Shown here one piece after another: positions 49,678 through 57,578 of a DNA stretch of 64,000 nt. The DNA comes from Thauera aromatica K172 (GTDB lineage: Bacteria; Pseudomonadota; Gammaproteobacteria; Burkholderiales; Rhodocyclaceae): the NCBI RefSeq assembly GCF_003030465.1, contig NZ_CP028339.1, positions 2,232,001-2,296,000 on the forward strand, in the 5' to 3' direction. The first letter of the stretch is position 1. Each line of letters begins with the position of its first letter. The notes under the pieces are model-generated. The model searched no databases and had not been told where the DNA came from. It was given only the letters and a program-made list of their open reading frames with translations. Made by a program: the position numbers and the translations under genes.

Positions 49678-49803
49678 ATGAAACGCATCGCCGCCACGCT
49701 CGCCCTGGTTCTCGCCTCCTCGCTCGCCGCCGCGCACTCGGGCGGCACCAATGCGGCCGGCTGCCACACCGACCACCGCACCGGCGCCTATCACTGTCAC
49801 TGA
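49678..49803 (+). CDS. Small secreted Cys/His-rich protein 2
   Basis: 41 residues: signal peptide MKRIAATLALVLASSLAAAH, then SGGTNAAGCHTDHRTGAYHCH. This HxDxRTGxYHCH tail is known from the ends of several secreted bacterial proteins. Very short, but the signal peptide and the relation to 48936-49124 support it. Confidence 0.55.
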   Translation: MKRIAATLALVLASSLAAAHSGGTNAAGCHTDHRTGAYHCH

Positions 49804-49985
49804 GGAGCGTCGATGTCCTTGCATGCGAGGCCCGATTCCCGAACGACCCCATCCAAGGTAGCCGAACTCATTGCCTGCACGCGAGCAAGCGCTTCGGCTT
49901 CCGATGAAGCCGTTACGACGAACGAAAACAGACGGCCGCCGAACTCATAGGTAAATCCATAATTTTCAAAGGTAATATCATTCAT
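49797..49985 (-). CDS. Hypothetical 62-residue protein
   Basis: MNDITFENYGFTYEFGGRLF, then FVVTASSEAEALARVQAMSS, a pattern seen in small bacterial proteins that bear an alpha/beta domain. Its ATG (49985-49983) overlaps that of the divergent DUF1508 gene in the sequence CATG. AGGTGA lies upstream. An upstream ATG at 49997 exists. Confidence 0.55.
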   Translation of the reverse strand: MNDITFENYGFTYEFGGRLFSFVVTASSEAEALARVQAMSSATLDGVVRESGLACKDIDAPQ

Positions 49986-50253
49986 GGCAACGGTCACCTA
50001 TCCATGCTATTGGCAAAAAAAGGACAACAAAGGTCAGTGGTACTGGATCTACTACGCAAAGAACGGCGAGGAGATTGCTCGGAGTAGCGAGAGCTACGTG
50101 AACCGCTCCGACTGCGCCAATTCGATCGCGCTGGTGCAGAACTCCTCGGGCCACAAGATCTACTACACCGAGTAACAAGGAGTCCGAAATGGCCATTGGA
50201 CACAGGAGGCATTCCCGATGTCTGTCCTTTTTCATGGCAATGGCCACCTATCC
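49981..50253. repeat. 23-bp imperfect direct repeats flanking the DUF1508 gene
   Basis: TTCATGGCAACGGTCACC and TTCATGGCAATGGCCACC (23 bp in all, two differences) at 49981-50003 and 50231-50253. The second copy stands before the terminator and looks like a duplicated 5' end of the gene. Confidence 0.7.
49984..50175 (+). CDS. DUF1508 (YegP-like) protein
   Basis: 63 residues: KKDNKGQWYWIYYAKNGEEI, ARSSESYVNRSDCANSIALV, HKIYYTE, a single DUF1508 repeat. YegP-like proteins are small, of uncertain function, often in mobile DNA. It is flanked by a 23-bp imperfect direct repeat (49981-50003 and 50231-50253) and followed by a good terminator. Confidence 0.75.
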   Translation: MATVTYPCYWQKKDNKGQWYWIYYAKNGEEIARSSESYVNRSDCANSIALVQNSSGHKIYYTE

Positions 50254-50617
50254 GACAAGCCGCCCTTGAGGCGGCTTTTTCACGTATTCGCCTCATGGGC
50301 AGAGGCGACAGGGAGGGATGGCGGCATGCCTGCGTGATTCGGCAGCCGCCCCGTTACGGCGGCACATGCTGCCCCCCTCCCCTGCCTCCCGGAGTAGCAG
50401 GCTCCGGGTACAACACCGCCGATTACAGATCACCGTAACCGCCGGGCGCCTGGCGGTTGCTTTAACTGGAAAACGCCCCATGTTCAAAGTAACCGTCCAG
50501 CTCAGCTTGAGCTACCAGCAGGCCCTGCGCATCATCTGGGTCCTGCTCATGCTCTTGCTGGGTTAGCAACACCCCGGCCCCGAAAGGGGTCGGGCCCATC
50601 CACCACGCCTGACGGCG
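50176..50617. other. 442-bp region with terminators and micro-frames
   Basis: Holds a 26-residue frame at 50189-50269 with AAGGAG (MAIGHRR...), the terminator below, a stem AACCGCC/GGCGGTT at 50437-50458, a 28-residue hydrophobic frame at 50480-50566 (MFKVTVQLSLSYQQALRIIW) and a short GGCCCCGAAAGGGGTC stem near 50577. No convincing full gene. Confidence 0.4.
50257..50280 (+). terminator. Rho-independent terminator after the DUF1508 gene
   Basis: AAGCCGCC, loop CTTGA, GGCGGCTT followed by TTT: perfect 8-bp stem. Confidence 0.85.
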
Positions 50618-50749
50618 TCATGAATCCTGGTCCTCGTCGCCCCGGCTGATCTGCACCTGGATGCGCACGCACCCGGCAGCCCAGCCAACCCACCCCAGCG
50701 CAACGAGCAACACGGCCCCCAGGCCGATCCACCTCAAAACCTCGTCCAT
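50618..50749 (-). CDS. Small membrane protein (43 aa)
   Basis: MDEVLRWIGLGAVLLVALGW then VGWAAGCVRIQVQISRGDED. One transmembrane helix, GGAG 5 bp before the ATG. Opposite to the early operon. Function unknown. Confidence 0.5.
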   Translation of the reverse strand: MDEVLRWIGLGAVLLVALGWVGWAAGCVRIQVQISRGDEDQDS

Positions 50750-50837
50750 TCCGGCTCCAGCCTCGGCCTGCGGCCTCGATCACGTTTCCCCCGGTCGGCC
50801 TCCGCCTCCGGGGTGGGGTCATTATTGCACGAAAAAT

Positions 50838-50849
50838 TAGGCATGCCTA
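50838..50849. promoter_or_regulatory. Repressor operator OL-like 1
   Basis: TAGGCATGCCTA, perfect 12-bp palindrome just upstream of the -35 box. Confidence 0.78.
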
Positions 50850-50878
50850 TTGACGCAACGTTTAGGCGCGCCTAATAT
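50850..50878 (+). promoter_or_regulatory. Rightward early promoter (PL-like)
   Basis: TTGACG (50850-50855), 17 bp, TAATAT (50873-50878). Precedes the recombination operon; repressed through the overlapping operators. Confidence 0.88.
50862..50875. promoter_or_regulatory. Repressor operator OL-like 2
   Basis: TTAGGCGCGCCTAA, perfect 14-bp palindrome overlapping the -10 box, the strongest copy of the operator. Confidence 0.85.
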
Positions 50879-50983
50879 CACCCCATCGCCACTCGCTGAG
50901 GCGGCCCCGCTCACCGGGCCAAGTCTGGAAAGCCGGTATCTCCGGCAGCGGGCGGCGACACCGCAAACCCACCTGGAGCAGCC

Positions 50984-51199
50984 ATGACCCAGACCGTCAG
51001 CGAACAGCTAGCCCTCGAGCGACTGGCCCGCAAGCACGAGCGCCACCTCAAGTTCGCCCGCCACTCGCCGCGAGAGCAGCGCTTCCTGCCCTTCGTTGAG
51101 GACAGCCGGATCCCCGAGATTCGGGATGCGGTAATCGGCGCGGTGGCGTTCTTCGGCCTCATCGGTGCGCTGGCGACGATGCCCTGGTGGATGCCGTGA
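50984..51199 (+). CDS. Small early protein with C-terminal TM segment
   Basis: 71 residues: charged N-terminal half (LARKHERHLKFARHSPREQR), then AVIGAVAFFGLIGALATMPW as a membrane helix. GGAG before ATG. First gene after the rightward promoter. Unknown function; early membrane proteins often act in exclusion or host takeover. Confidence 0.65.
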   Translation: MTQTVSEQLALERLARKHERHLKFARHSPREQRFLPFVEDSRIPEIRDAVIGAVAFFGLIGALATMPWWMP

Positions 51200-51230
51200 T
51201 TTTCGATCGATACATGGAGACCTTGCAGGC

Positions 51231-52049
51231 ATGAATGCACCCGAAAAACTCGACCTCGTGTCGATCCGCGCCAGCTCACTGGCTGAGCTTTTCGACTGCC
51301 CGGCACGATGGGCCGCCAAGCACATCGATGGAAAGCGCTTACCGCGCTCTGCTGCAGCGCAGCTCGGCACCGCGGTTCACGCCAGCACCGCGGTCTATGA
51401 CGCCTCGCGCCTCACTGGCGGTCGCCCCGTGACCGCCGATGACGCTGCAGGAGCACTGGTCGATGCCATCCGCCACCCCGAGGAAGACGTCGAATGGGAA
51501 GACACCAAGCCGCAAGAGGCCGAACGCATCGGCCTATCGCTGCACGCCCGGTACTGCGCCGAAATCGCGCCGCAGCAGAAGTACCTGGGCGTTGAAGTGG
51601 CGTGCGAGCGGCTTGAAATCCCGGACCTTGGCATCGCGCTGACCGGCACCACCGACCGTGTGCGCGAAACCGCCGACGGCCAGATCGGCATCGCGGACCT
51701 GAAAACCGGCGGCCGAGCAGTGGGTGCAGACGGCACCGTCACCACCGCAGGCCACGGCCCGCAGATGGGCGTCTATGAGCTGCTGGCCGAGCAGGTCATC
51801 GGTCGCGCGATCACCGCCCCGGCGCAGATCGTCGGCTTGAACACCGGCAAGACCGCCGCAGCGCAGCGTGTCGGCACCGGCGAGATCGAAGGCGCCCGCG
51901 CCGCGCTCGTCGGCACAGCCGAGCAGCCCGGCATGCTCGAGCACGCCAGCCGAATCATCCACTCGGGCCTGTTCTTCGGCAACAGCAAATCCGTGCTGTG
52001 CAGCCCGAAGTTTTGCCCGGCGCATCCGACGTGCCGTTTCAAGGGCTAA
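51231..52049 (+). CDS. RecB/Cas4-like nuclease (PD-(D/E)XK) with probable Fe-S cluster
   Basis: 272 residues. Start of core: LAELFDCPARWAAKHIDGK; nuclease Asp/Lys: TGTTDRVRETADGQIGIADL with DLKTGG. Cys23 and the C-terminal Cys257, Cys262 and Cys268 give the one-plus-three cysteine plan of AddB/Cas4-type Fe-S nucleases. Together with RecT below it forms a phage exonuclease/annealase recombination pair. ATG 51231. Confidence 0.82.
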   Translation: MNAPEKLDLVSIRASSLAELFDCPARWAAKHIDGKRLPRSAAAQLGTAVHASTAVYDASRLTGGRPVTADDAAGALVDAIRHPEEDVEWEDTKPQEAERIGLSLHARYCAEIAPQQKYLGVEVACERLEIPDLGIALTGTTDRVRETADGQIGIADLKTGGRAVGADGTVTTAGHGPQMGVYELLAEQVIGRAITAPAQIVGLNTGKTAAAQRVGTGEIEGARAALVGTAEQPGMLEHASRIIHSGLFFGNSKSVLCSPKFCPAHPTCRFKG

Positions 52050-52052
52050 GTC

Positions 52053-52613
52053 ATGACGAACGATCACGAGCGCTGGGAACCGGTGGCCGGCTTTGAAGGG
52101 CTCTACGACGTCAGTTTCTCCGGCCGCGTTCGCAACGCCCGGAGTCTGCGTGTCCTCAAACCCAAGAGCGCAGGGGCCGGCTATTCACAGGTTTGCCTTG
52201 GTGCGGGGAACTACCGGTACGTGCACCGGCTTGTTGCGGATGCCTTCCATCCCAATCCGGACGGACTTCCTCAGGTGAATCACCTCGATGGCGACAAGCG
52301 CAACAACGCCGCCGACAACCTCGAATGGTGCAGCCGCTCAGCGAATCTCCGTCACGCCTACAACGCCGGCCTGCTCAAGACGACCGCGTGCATGAACCCA
52401 CGCAGGGGCGCCGCGCATCACCGCAGCCGCCGGGTCTGCATGCGCAGCGAAGCGGGCCACATCCGGATCACCTACGGGTCGATCTGCGAGGCGTCACGCG
52501 AAACAGGAATCAACTTCTCGTCCATCCATGGCGCAGCGCACGGCAAGTTTCAGCAGGCCGGCGGCTGGCACTGGGAATTTGAACCGCAAGGAGAAACACA
52601 TGAACGCCCCTAA
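52053..52613 (+). CDS. HNH homing endonuclease with NUMOD4
   Basis: 186 residues. N-terminal NUMOD4: ERWEPVAGFEGLYDVSFSGR; HNH: YRYVHRLVADAFHPNPDGLP and QVNHLDGDKRNNAADNLEWC; C-terminal DNA-binding repeat GSICEASRETGINFSSIHGA. Free-standing homing endonuclease inserted between the nuclease and recT genes, 3 bp after the first and overlapping the second by 14 bp, so the operon is not broken. Confidence 0.93.
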   Translation: MTNDHERWEPVAGFEGLYDVSFSGRVRNARSLRVLKPKSAGAGYSQVCLGAGNYRYVHRLVADAFHPNPDGLPQVNHLDGDKRNNAADNLEWCSRSANLRHAYNAGLLKTTACMNPRRGAAHHRSRRVCMRSEAGHIRITYGSICEASRETGINFSSIHGAAHGKFQQAGGWHWEFEPQGETHERP

Positions 52614-53607
52614 TTCCACCAGTCTTTCCGCCCTTCGTGCGCCACAAGAGGCCAGCATGCCGCCGGTGCGCGCTGGCTTCTTCGACCTGCAGAGCTTCGA
52701 GCTCATGCAGCGCGTCTCCAAGGCATTTTCCGCGTCGGATCTGGTGCCGCAGCAGTACCGCGGCTCCGACAAGATCGCCAACTGCATGATCGCCATGGAC
52801 ATGGCGCAGCGCATGGGCGCCAACCCGCTCATGGTGATGCAGAACTTGTACATCGTGCATGGCACGCCGAGTTGGTCGAGCAAGTTCCTGATCGCCACGA
52901 TCAATGCGTCGGGCCGCTACTCGTCGCTGCGCTACGAGTGGAAGGGCGAGCCGGGCAAGCCGGATTTCGGCTGCCGTGCATGGGCTGTTGAGCGCGAGAC
53001 CGGCGAACGCCTCGACGGCATCTGGGTGACGTGGGAGATGGTGAACGCCGAGGGCTGGAGCAAGAAGAATGGCTCCAAGTGGCTGACCATGCCGGACCAG
53101 ATGTTCGTCTATCGCGCCGCAGCGTTCTGGCAGCGTGCCTATGCCCCCGAGCTTGGCATGGGCCTGCAGACAGTCGAAGACGTGCACGACGGCCTTGTTC
53201 TGGAGCGCCAGGTTGATGGGACGTTCGCCGTCAGCATGGACGATCTGCGCGCACCACCGCCCGCAGCACAGCCCAAGCTGGAAGAGCGTCAGCCCACGAC
53301 CGTTCCGCAGGCGACCCGCGCCGCCGAACACGTCGATGCCGAGACCGGCGAGATCCGCGAGCCGCAGCAACACCGCCAGGCTGAGCCGCAGTCTGGCCCG
53401 GGCTTCGCAGACGCGCACGCTGCGGTGCGCTCGGGTGACTTCGACCTCGCACGAGACATCGCCCGTTCCCTCCCCGAACAGCAGCGCCAGCAGATCGAGG
53501 CCGCGATCGCCAACCTGTCACCGGCAGCCGGAGAGAGCGAGAACCCCGCGCCGCAAGCGCAGCCCGCCCGCCGCGGCCGCGGCCAGGGTGGCCTGGGCCT
53601 CGAGTAA
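52600..53607 (+). CDS. recT: RecT-family single-strand annealing protein
   Basis: 335 residues. FDLQSFELMQRVSKAFSASD, MAIDMAQRMGANPLMVMQNL-type core and GWSKKNGSKWLTMPDQMFVY RAAAFW-type strand; C-terminal disordered, Gln/Pro-rich tail RRGRGQGGLGLE. Start ATG 52600 with AAGGAG. Works with the RecB-like nuclease for recombination of phage ends. Confidence 0.9.
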   Translation: MNAPNSTSLSALRAPQEASMPPVRAGFFDLQSFELMQRVSKAFSASDLVPQQYRGSDKIANCMIAMDMAQRMGANPLMVMQNLYIVHGTPSWSSKFLIATINASGRYSSLRYEWKGEPGKPDFGCRAWAVERETGERLDGIWVTWEMVNAEGWSKKNGSKWLTMPDQMFVYRAAAFWQRAYAPELGMGLQTVEDVHDGLVLERQVDGTFAVSMDDLRAPPPAAQPKLEERQPTTVPQATRAAEHVDAETGEIREPQQHRQAEPQSGPGFADAHAAVRSGDFDLARDIARSLPEQQRQQIEAAIANLSPAAGESENPAPQAQPARRGRGQGGLGLE

Positions 53608-53686
53608 CCGATCAACGGGGCGAAGCCGGCCATCCTCCCCTGCCCGATCTACAGGCCAGCCGAGCCCCGCCTACACCGAGAACACC

Positions 53687-53887
53687 GTGAGCGACACCGT
53701 TCAAGACCACTACACCGAAGACGACTTCGAATCCCTGCTCGACGACGCGGAAAGCAACGCCGCCAACGACTGGGAAGAGGGGTTCGTCGCCGACATGAAG
53801 GCGCGCTTTCAGCAGTACGGCAAGCGCATGTACATCAGCGCCGCGCAGCGTTCGCACCTCGAGCGCATCGCGGACGACGAGGGCTGA
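53687..53887 (+). CDS. Small acidic phage protein
   Basis: 66 residues from GTG 53687: DHYTEDDFESLLDDAESNAA, then ADMKARFQQYGKRMYISAAQ. Related small proteins stand beside recombination genes; function unknown. Stop 3 bp before the next gene. Confidence 0.62.
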   Translation: MSDTVQDHYTEDDFESLLDDAESNAANDWEEGFVADMKARFQQYGKRMYISAAQRSHLERIADDEG

Positions 53888-53890
53888 CCC

Positions 53891-55147
53891 ATGATCCGCA
53901 ACATCGTTGCCTACCCGCTCCCGCGCGGCTGGCCGCACCTCGCTCATGAAACGGCGGCACTGCTATCCCGCCGCGAGTTCCAGGGCTGCGGTGCCCTAGA
54001 TACTGCTCACGCCGGCTTCGTGCCGCCGCGCGACGACGCTGCGCTGTGCGAAGCCATCGCCGGACGTTATCTGTTCTGCCACCAGCATGAAGAGAAGATC
54101 CTGCCCGCCTCCGTCGTCAACGAGTACGTCGAGATCAAGTGCGAGGAGATCGAGCAGCAGCAGGGCTACAAGCTCGGTCGCAAGCAGCGCACGATGGTCA
54201 AGGAAGAGGTCGTCACCGAACTTCTGCCGCAGGCCTTTACCAAGAAGCGCCGCACGCTCGCATGGATCAACAGCGAGCGCGGGTGGTTGATCATCGAGGC
54301 CACGAGCACCAAGCGTGCTGAGGACGTGCTCGAAGATATGCGCCACGCCCTCGACACCGTGCCTGCAGGGCTACTCAGCACCGAAGTGAATCCTGCTCGC
54401 GCGATGCTTCGCTGGCTAGCCGATCAGGAGGCGCCGGATCGCTTCACCATCGACTCGGATTGCGAGCTCGTCTCCTTCGCAGAGGATGAGGGTGTCGTTC
54501 GGTACACGAACTGGGATCTCGCCGGCGAAGACATCCAGCACCAGATCTCCATCGGCCGCGCGCCTACCCTGCTCGGGCTGACGTTCGATGATCGCGTCAG
54601 CTTCATCATGACGAACCGGCTCGAGCTCAAGCGGATTCTCCTGCTGGACATTGTCACCGCCGGACAAGAAGAGGCGGACGACGCGATCGCCAAGTTCGAC
54701 GCCGATTTCACTCTGGTCGCCGCCGAGATTGAGGGCGTACTGGAAGCGCTGGTCGACGAGTTGGGCGGGCTGGCGAAAAAGGGTGATCCAGATCTCGTCG
54801 ACATGGGCAACGGCGGCGCAGAGCCTGGCCGTAGCACTGGTGATCTACGTCGTGAAGTGCGTTCGGCGTTCGAAAAGCTGGCCGAGGGGGTCGCGGCCCA
54901 TGGCGGCAGCATGACGATCAGCACCGGAGACGACCAGGTCATCGTTGGCGTGGGCAACGACCTCGACCCGCTATACCACGACGCAAAACGCATCGTGATC
55001 GAACAGGGCCGCCCCTCCATCTCCCTGGTCCAGCGCCACCTGCGCATCGGCTACAACCGCGCCGCGCGCCTCATCGAGCAGATGGAGACCGACGGCCTCG
55101 TCTCCGCGATGCGGGCCGACGGCACTCGTGAGGTGCTCGCAGCATGA
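53891..55147 (+). CDS. RdgC fused to FtsK gamma domain
   Basis: 418 residues. Residues 1-300 are RdgC-like ([60 protein letters not shown]); RdgC is a ring-shaped DNA-binding protein that restrains RecA. Residues 359-418 ([40 protein letters not shown]) are an almost canonical FtsK gamma winged helix, which reads KOPS DNA and activates XerD in the host. This combination is unusual; see findings. The next gene overlaps by 4 bp. Confidence 0.88.
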   Translation: MIRNIVAYPLPRGWPHLAHETAALLSRREFQGCGALDTAHAGFVPPRDDAALCEAIAGRYLFCHQHEEKILPASVVNEYVEIKCEEIEQQQGYKLGRKQRTMVKEEVVTELLPQAFTKKRRTLAWINSERGWLIIEATSTKRAEDVLEDMRHALDTVPAGLLSTEVNPARAMLRWLADQEAPDRFTIDSDCELVSFAEDEGVVRYTNWDLAGEDIQHQISIGRAPTLLGLTFDDRVSFIMTNRLELKRILLLDIVTAGQEEADDAIAKFDADFTLVAAEIEGVLEALVDELGGLAKKGDPDLVDMGNGGAEPGRSTGDLRREVRSAFEKLAEGVAAHGGSMTISTGDDQVIVGVGNDLDPLYHDAKRIVIEQGRPSISLVQRHLRIGYNRAARLIEQMETDGLVSAMRADGTREVLAA

Positions 55148-56955
55148 AACTCCACTCCATCCACGCCGACGGCTTCCTCGGCGCGCGCACGATCGACCTG
55201 CCGCTCATCGAGCCGATCACTCTGGTCGCCGGCCAGAACGGTGCCGGCAAGAGCAGCCTTAAGGACGCCATCAGCTTTGCCCTGGTCGCCGACCTGTGCC
55301 GCGTCAGTAAGAAAGGCGACGCCGAAACCCTCATCAGCGAGGGGGCCTCCGCCGCCCGGGTGTTCGTCCAGACCGACACCAGCGATTTCGAAGTGCACAT
55401 CAGCAAGGCCGGCAAAATCACCGATCACGCCTCCGGCCGTGAGCCGCACGCGGCCCTGCCCTTCGTCCTGGACCCTGCCCGCTTCGCGCAGCTCGCCGAG
55501 GCCGACCGCCGCATCATGCTCTTCGGCCTGCTGGGTATCGAGACAAGCCACAAGGCCATCGGCGAGCGCATGACCCGGCGCGGCCTGAGCGCGGAGAAGA
55601 TCGCCGCGGTGCTCCCGCTGCTGCGCGCCGGCTTTTCCGCCGGCGAGAAGCACGCCAAGGAACTGGCATCCCAGGCCCGCGGCGCGTGGAAGGCGGTCAC
55701 CGGCGAACCCTACGGCGACAAGAAGGCCGAAGGCTGGGAGCCGCCGCCGGTCGCAGCGCTGGCAGGGGACCCCTCCGCTCTGGCTGAGAACGCGGAAGCA
55801 CGTGCGCACGAGTTCGCTCAGCAGGTTTCCGATCTGCAGCAGGATCTCGGCGCCGCTCGCGCAACGCGGGAGGCGGCTCAGCAGCGCGCGGTCCGTATCG
55901 AGCGTCTGCGTGATCAAGCCGGCATGGTCGAGCGCATCAAGAGCCGGCTGGCTACCGCCGAGGAAAACATTTCCCACTGCAAGGCGCAGCTCACCGCCGC
56001 CGGCAGCGAAGATCCGAAGGCGCCGGGCAGCTACCTGCTGCGCGGTATGGCGAGCACCCTTGGCGAGTTCGTCGAGATCGCAGACGACGCGGGAATCGAC
56101 GCCAGCCTCACCAACCGCGCACGCACCCACCTCGCCGAGTACCGCAAGCTGCACGGCGACCCCAACGCTAAGCCCGCCGATCCGGCACGCCTGGCGGAGA
56201 TTCGCCATGCCCTCCAGACGGCCGAGTCTGGCGCGGCGAACGCCCGCAGGGATCTCGCTGCCGCCGAAGCCGCCGGTGCTGAGCTTGAAGATCTCGAAAA
56301 AGCCGCGCAGGCCGAGACCCCGAAGACCGGCGACATCGAGACTCGACTAGCCGATGCCCAGCGCCGCCTCGCGGACTGGCAGACGGACGCCCGCAAATAC
56401 CGCGACGCTACCGGCGCCGCAGAGCGTCGCACGCAGCAGATCGCCAGCGCTGCAGCGCATCACGCCGACGTGCAGCAGTGGTCCGCGATCGCCGATGCGC
56501 TGAGCCCGAACGGGATCCAGGCTGAAATGATCGCCGAGGCGCTCGGTCCGCTGAACGCGCGCCTTGCCGAACATGCTGCACTCGCGCAGTGGCAGCCGCC
56601 GCGCATCGGAGCCGACATGGCCATCACCGTCGGCGGCCGGCTCTACCCGCTGTTGTCGGAGAGCGAGCGCTGGCGCGCCGACGCGCTGCTCGCGGTAACG
56701 ATCGCCCAACTGTCCGGCCTTCGGCTGGTCGTGCTCGACCGCCTGGACGTACTCGACACCGCCGGTCGAGAAGACGCGCTGTTCTGGCTCTCCGATGTGG
56801 CCGAGACCGGGCAGATCGACACCGCAATCATTCTCGCCACGCTGAAGGCCGCGCCCCCGGCCAAGGCCTTGCCGCCGCACATCGCAAGCCACTGGATCGA
56901 GCACGGAACCCTGATCGCCACCCACACCAACCAGCAAGACCTGGAGGCAGCATGA
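55144..56955 (+). CDS. SbcC/RecN-like AAA ATPase
   Basis: 603 residues with Walker [10 protein letters not shown] at 30-38 and Walker [14 protein letters not shown] near 526-538, long coiled coil between (about 210-450). SMC-like recombination ATPase. It lies between RdgC-FtsK gamma and a 3'-5' exonuclease, and may act with these or with a nuclease as SbcCD. Coupled by ATGA on both sides. Confidence 0.88.
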   Translation: MKLHSIHADGFLGARTIDLPLIEPITLVAGQNGAGKSSLKDAISFALVADLCRVSKKGDAETLISEGASAARVFVQTDTSDFEVHISKAGKITDHASGREPHAALPFVLDPARFAQLAEADRRIMLFGLLGIETSHKAIGERMTRRGLSAEKIAAVLPLLRAGFSAGEKHAKELASQARGAWKAVTGEPYGDKKAEGWEPPPVAALAGDPSALAENAEARAHEFAQQVSDLQQDLGAARATREAAQQRAVRIERLRDQAGMVERIKSRLATAEENISHCKAQLTAAGSEDPKAPGSYLLRGMASTLGEFVEIADDAGIDASLTNRARTHLAEYRKLHGDPNAKPADPARLAEIRHALQTAESGAANARRDLAAAEAAGAELEDLEKAAQAETPKTGDIETRLADAQRRLADWQTDARKYRDATGAAERRTQQIASAAAHHADVQQWSAIADALSPNGIQAEMIAEALGPLNARLAEHAALAQWQPPRIGADMAITVGGRLYPLLSESERWRADALLAVTIAQLSGLRLVVLDRLDVLDTAGREDALFWLSDVAETGQIDTAIILATLKAAPPAKALPPHIASHWIEHGTLIATHTNQQDLEAA

Positions 56956-57578
56956 AGCCCATCCTCTTCTACGACACCGAGACAACCGGCCTGCCCGACT
57001 TCAAGGCCCCGTCCGAAGCGCCTCACCAACCCCACATCGTCCAGCTCGCCGCCCTGCTGGTCGATCCCGATTCACGCCAGACCATCGCCAGCATGGACGT
57101 GATCGTGCGCCCCGATGGCTGGACGATTCCCGCCGAAGTCGCGGAGGTGCACGGCATCACGACCGAGCGCGCAATCACCGTCGGCGTGTCCGAAAGCACT
57201 GCGCTCGGGCTGTTCCTTGACCTGTGGCACGCCGCCGATTTTCGCGTCGGGCACAACGAGAGCTTCGATGCCAGAATCGTCCGCATCGCCCAACACCGCT
57301 TCGAATGCGGCGAACTCGACGTCTGGAAGGAAGGCCGCGCCGAGTGCACCGCCCGCCTGGCCACGTCGATCTGCGCAATCCCGCCCACCGATCGCATGCG
57401 CGCCGCCGGTCGATTCCATCACAAAACCCCGAACCTCGTGGAAGCCTACCGCCACTTCACCGGTCGCGACCTGGATAACGCTCACAGCGCAATGGCCGAT
57501 GTGCAGGCCTGCCGCGACGTCTACTTCGCAATCCAAGACAAAAGGAACGCAGAAGCCAGCGAGGGGACCGCATCGTGA
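56952..57578 (+). CDS. DnaQ-like 3'-5' exonuclease
   Basis: 208 residues, DEDDh motifs: FYDTETTG (D8, E10), VGHNESFDARI, and HSAMADVQA with His and Asp. Function: DNA proofreading-like or recombination exonuclease. Overlaps both neighbours by 4 bp. Confidence 0.9.
   Translation: MKPILFYDTETTGLPDFKAPSEAPHQPHIVQLAALLVDPDSRQTIASMDVIVRPDGWTIPAEVAEVHGITTERAITVGVSESTALGLFLDLWHAADFRVGHNESFDARIVRIAQHRFECGELDVWKEGRAECTARLATSICAIPPTDRMRAAGRFHHKTPNLVEAYRHFTGRDLDNAHSAMADVQACRDVYFAIQDKRNAEASEGTAS

Noticed and set aside
50189-50269. 26-residue frame with AAGGAG
   Set aside because: Ends in the terminator and partly repeats the DUF1508 start; looks like a remnant.
50480-50566. 28-residue hydrophobic frame
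   Set aside because: Weak ribosome site, too short; only mentioned in the region note.
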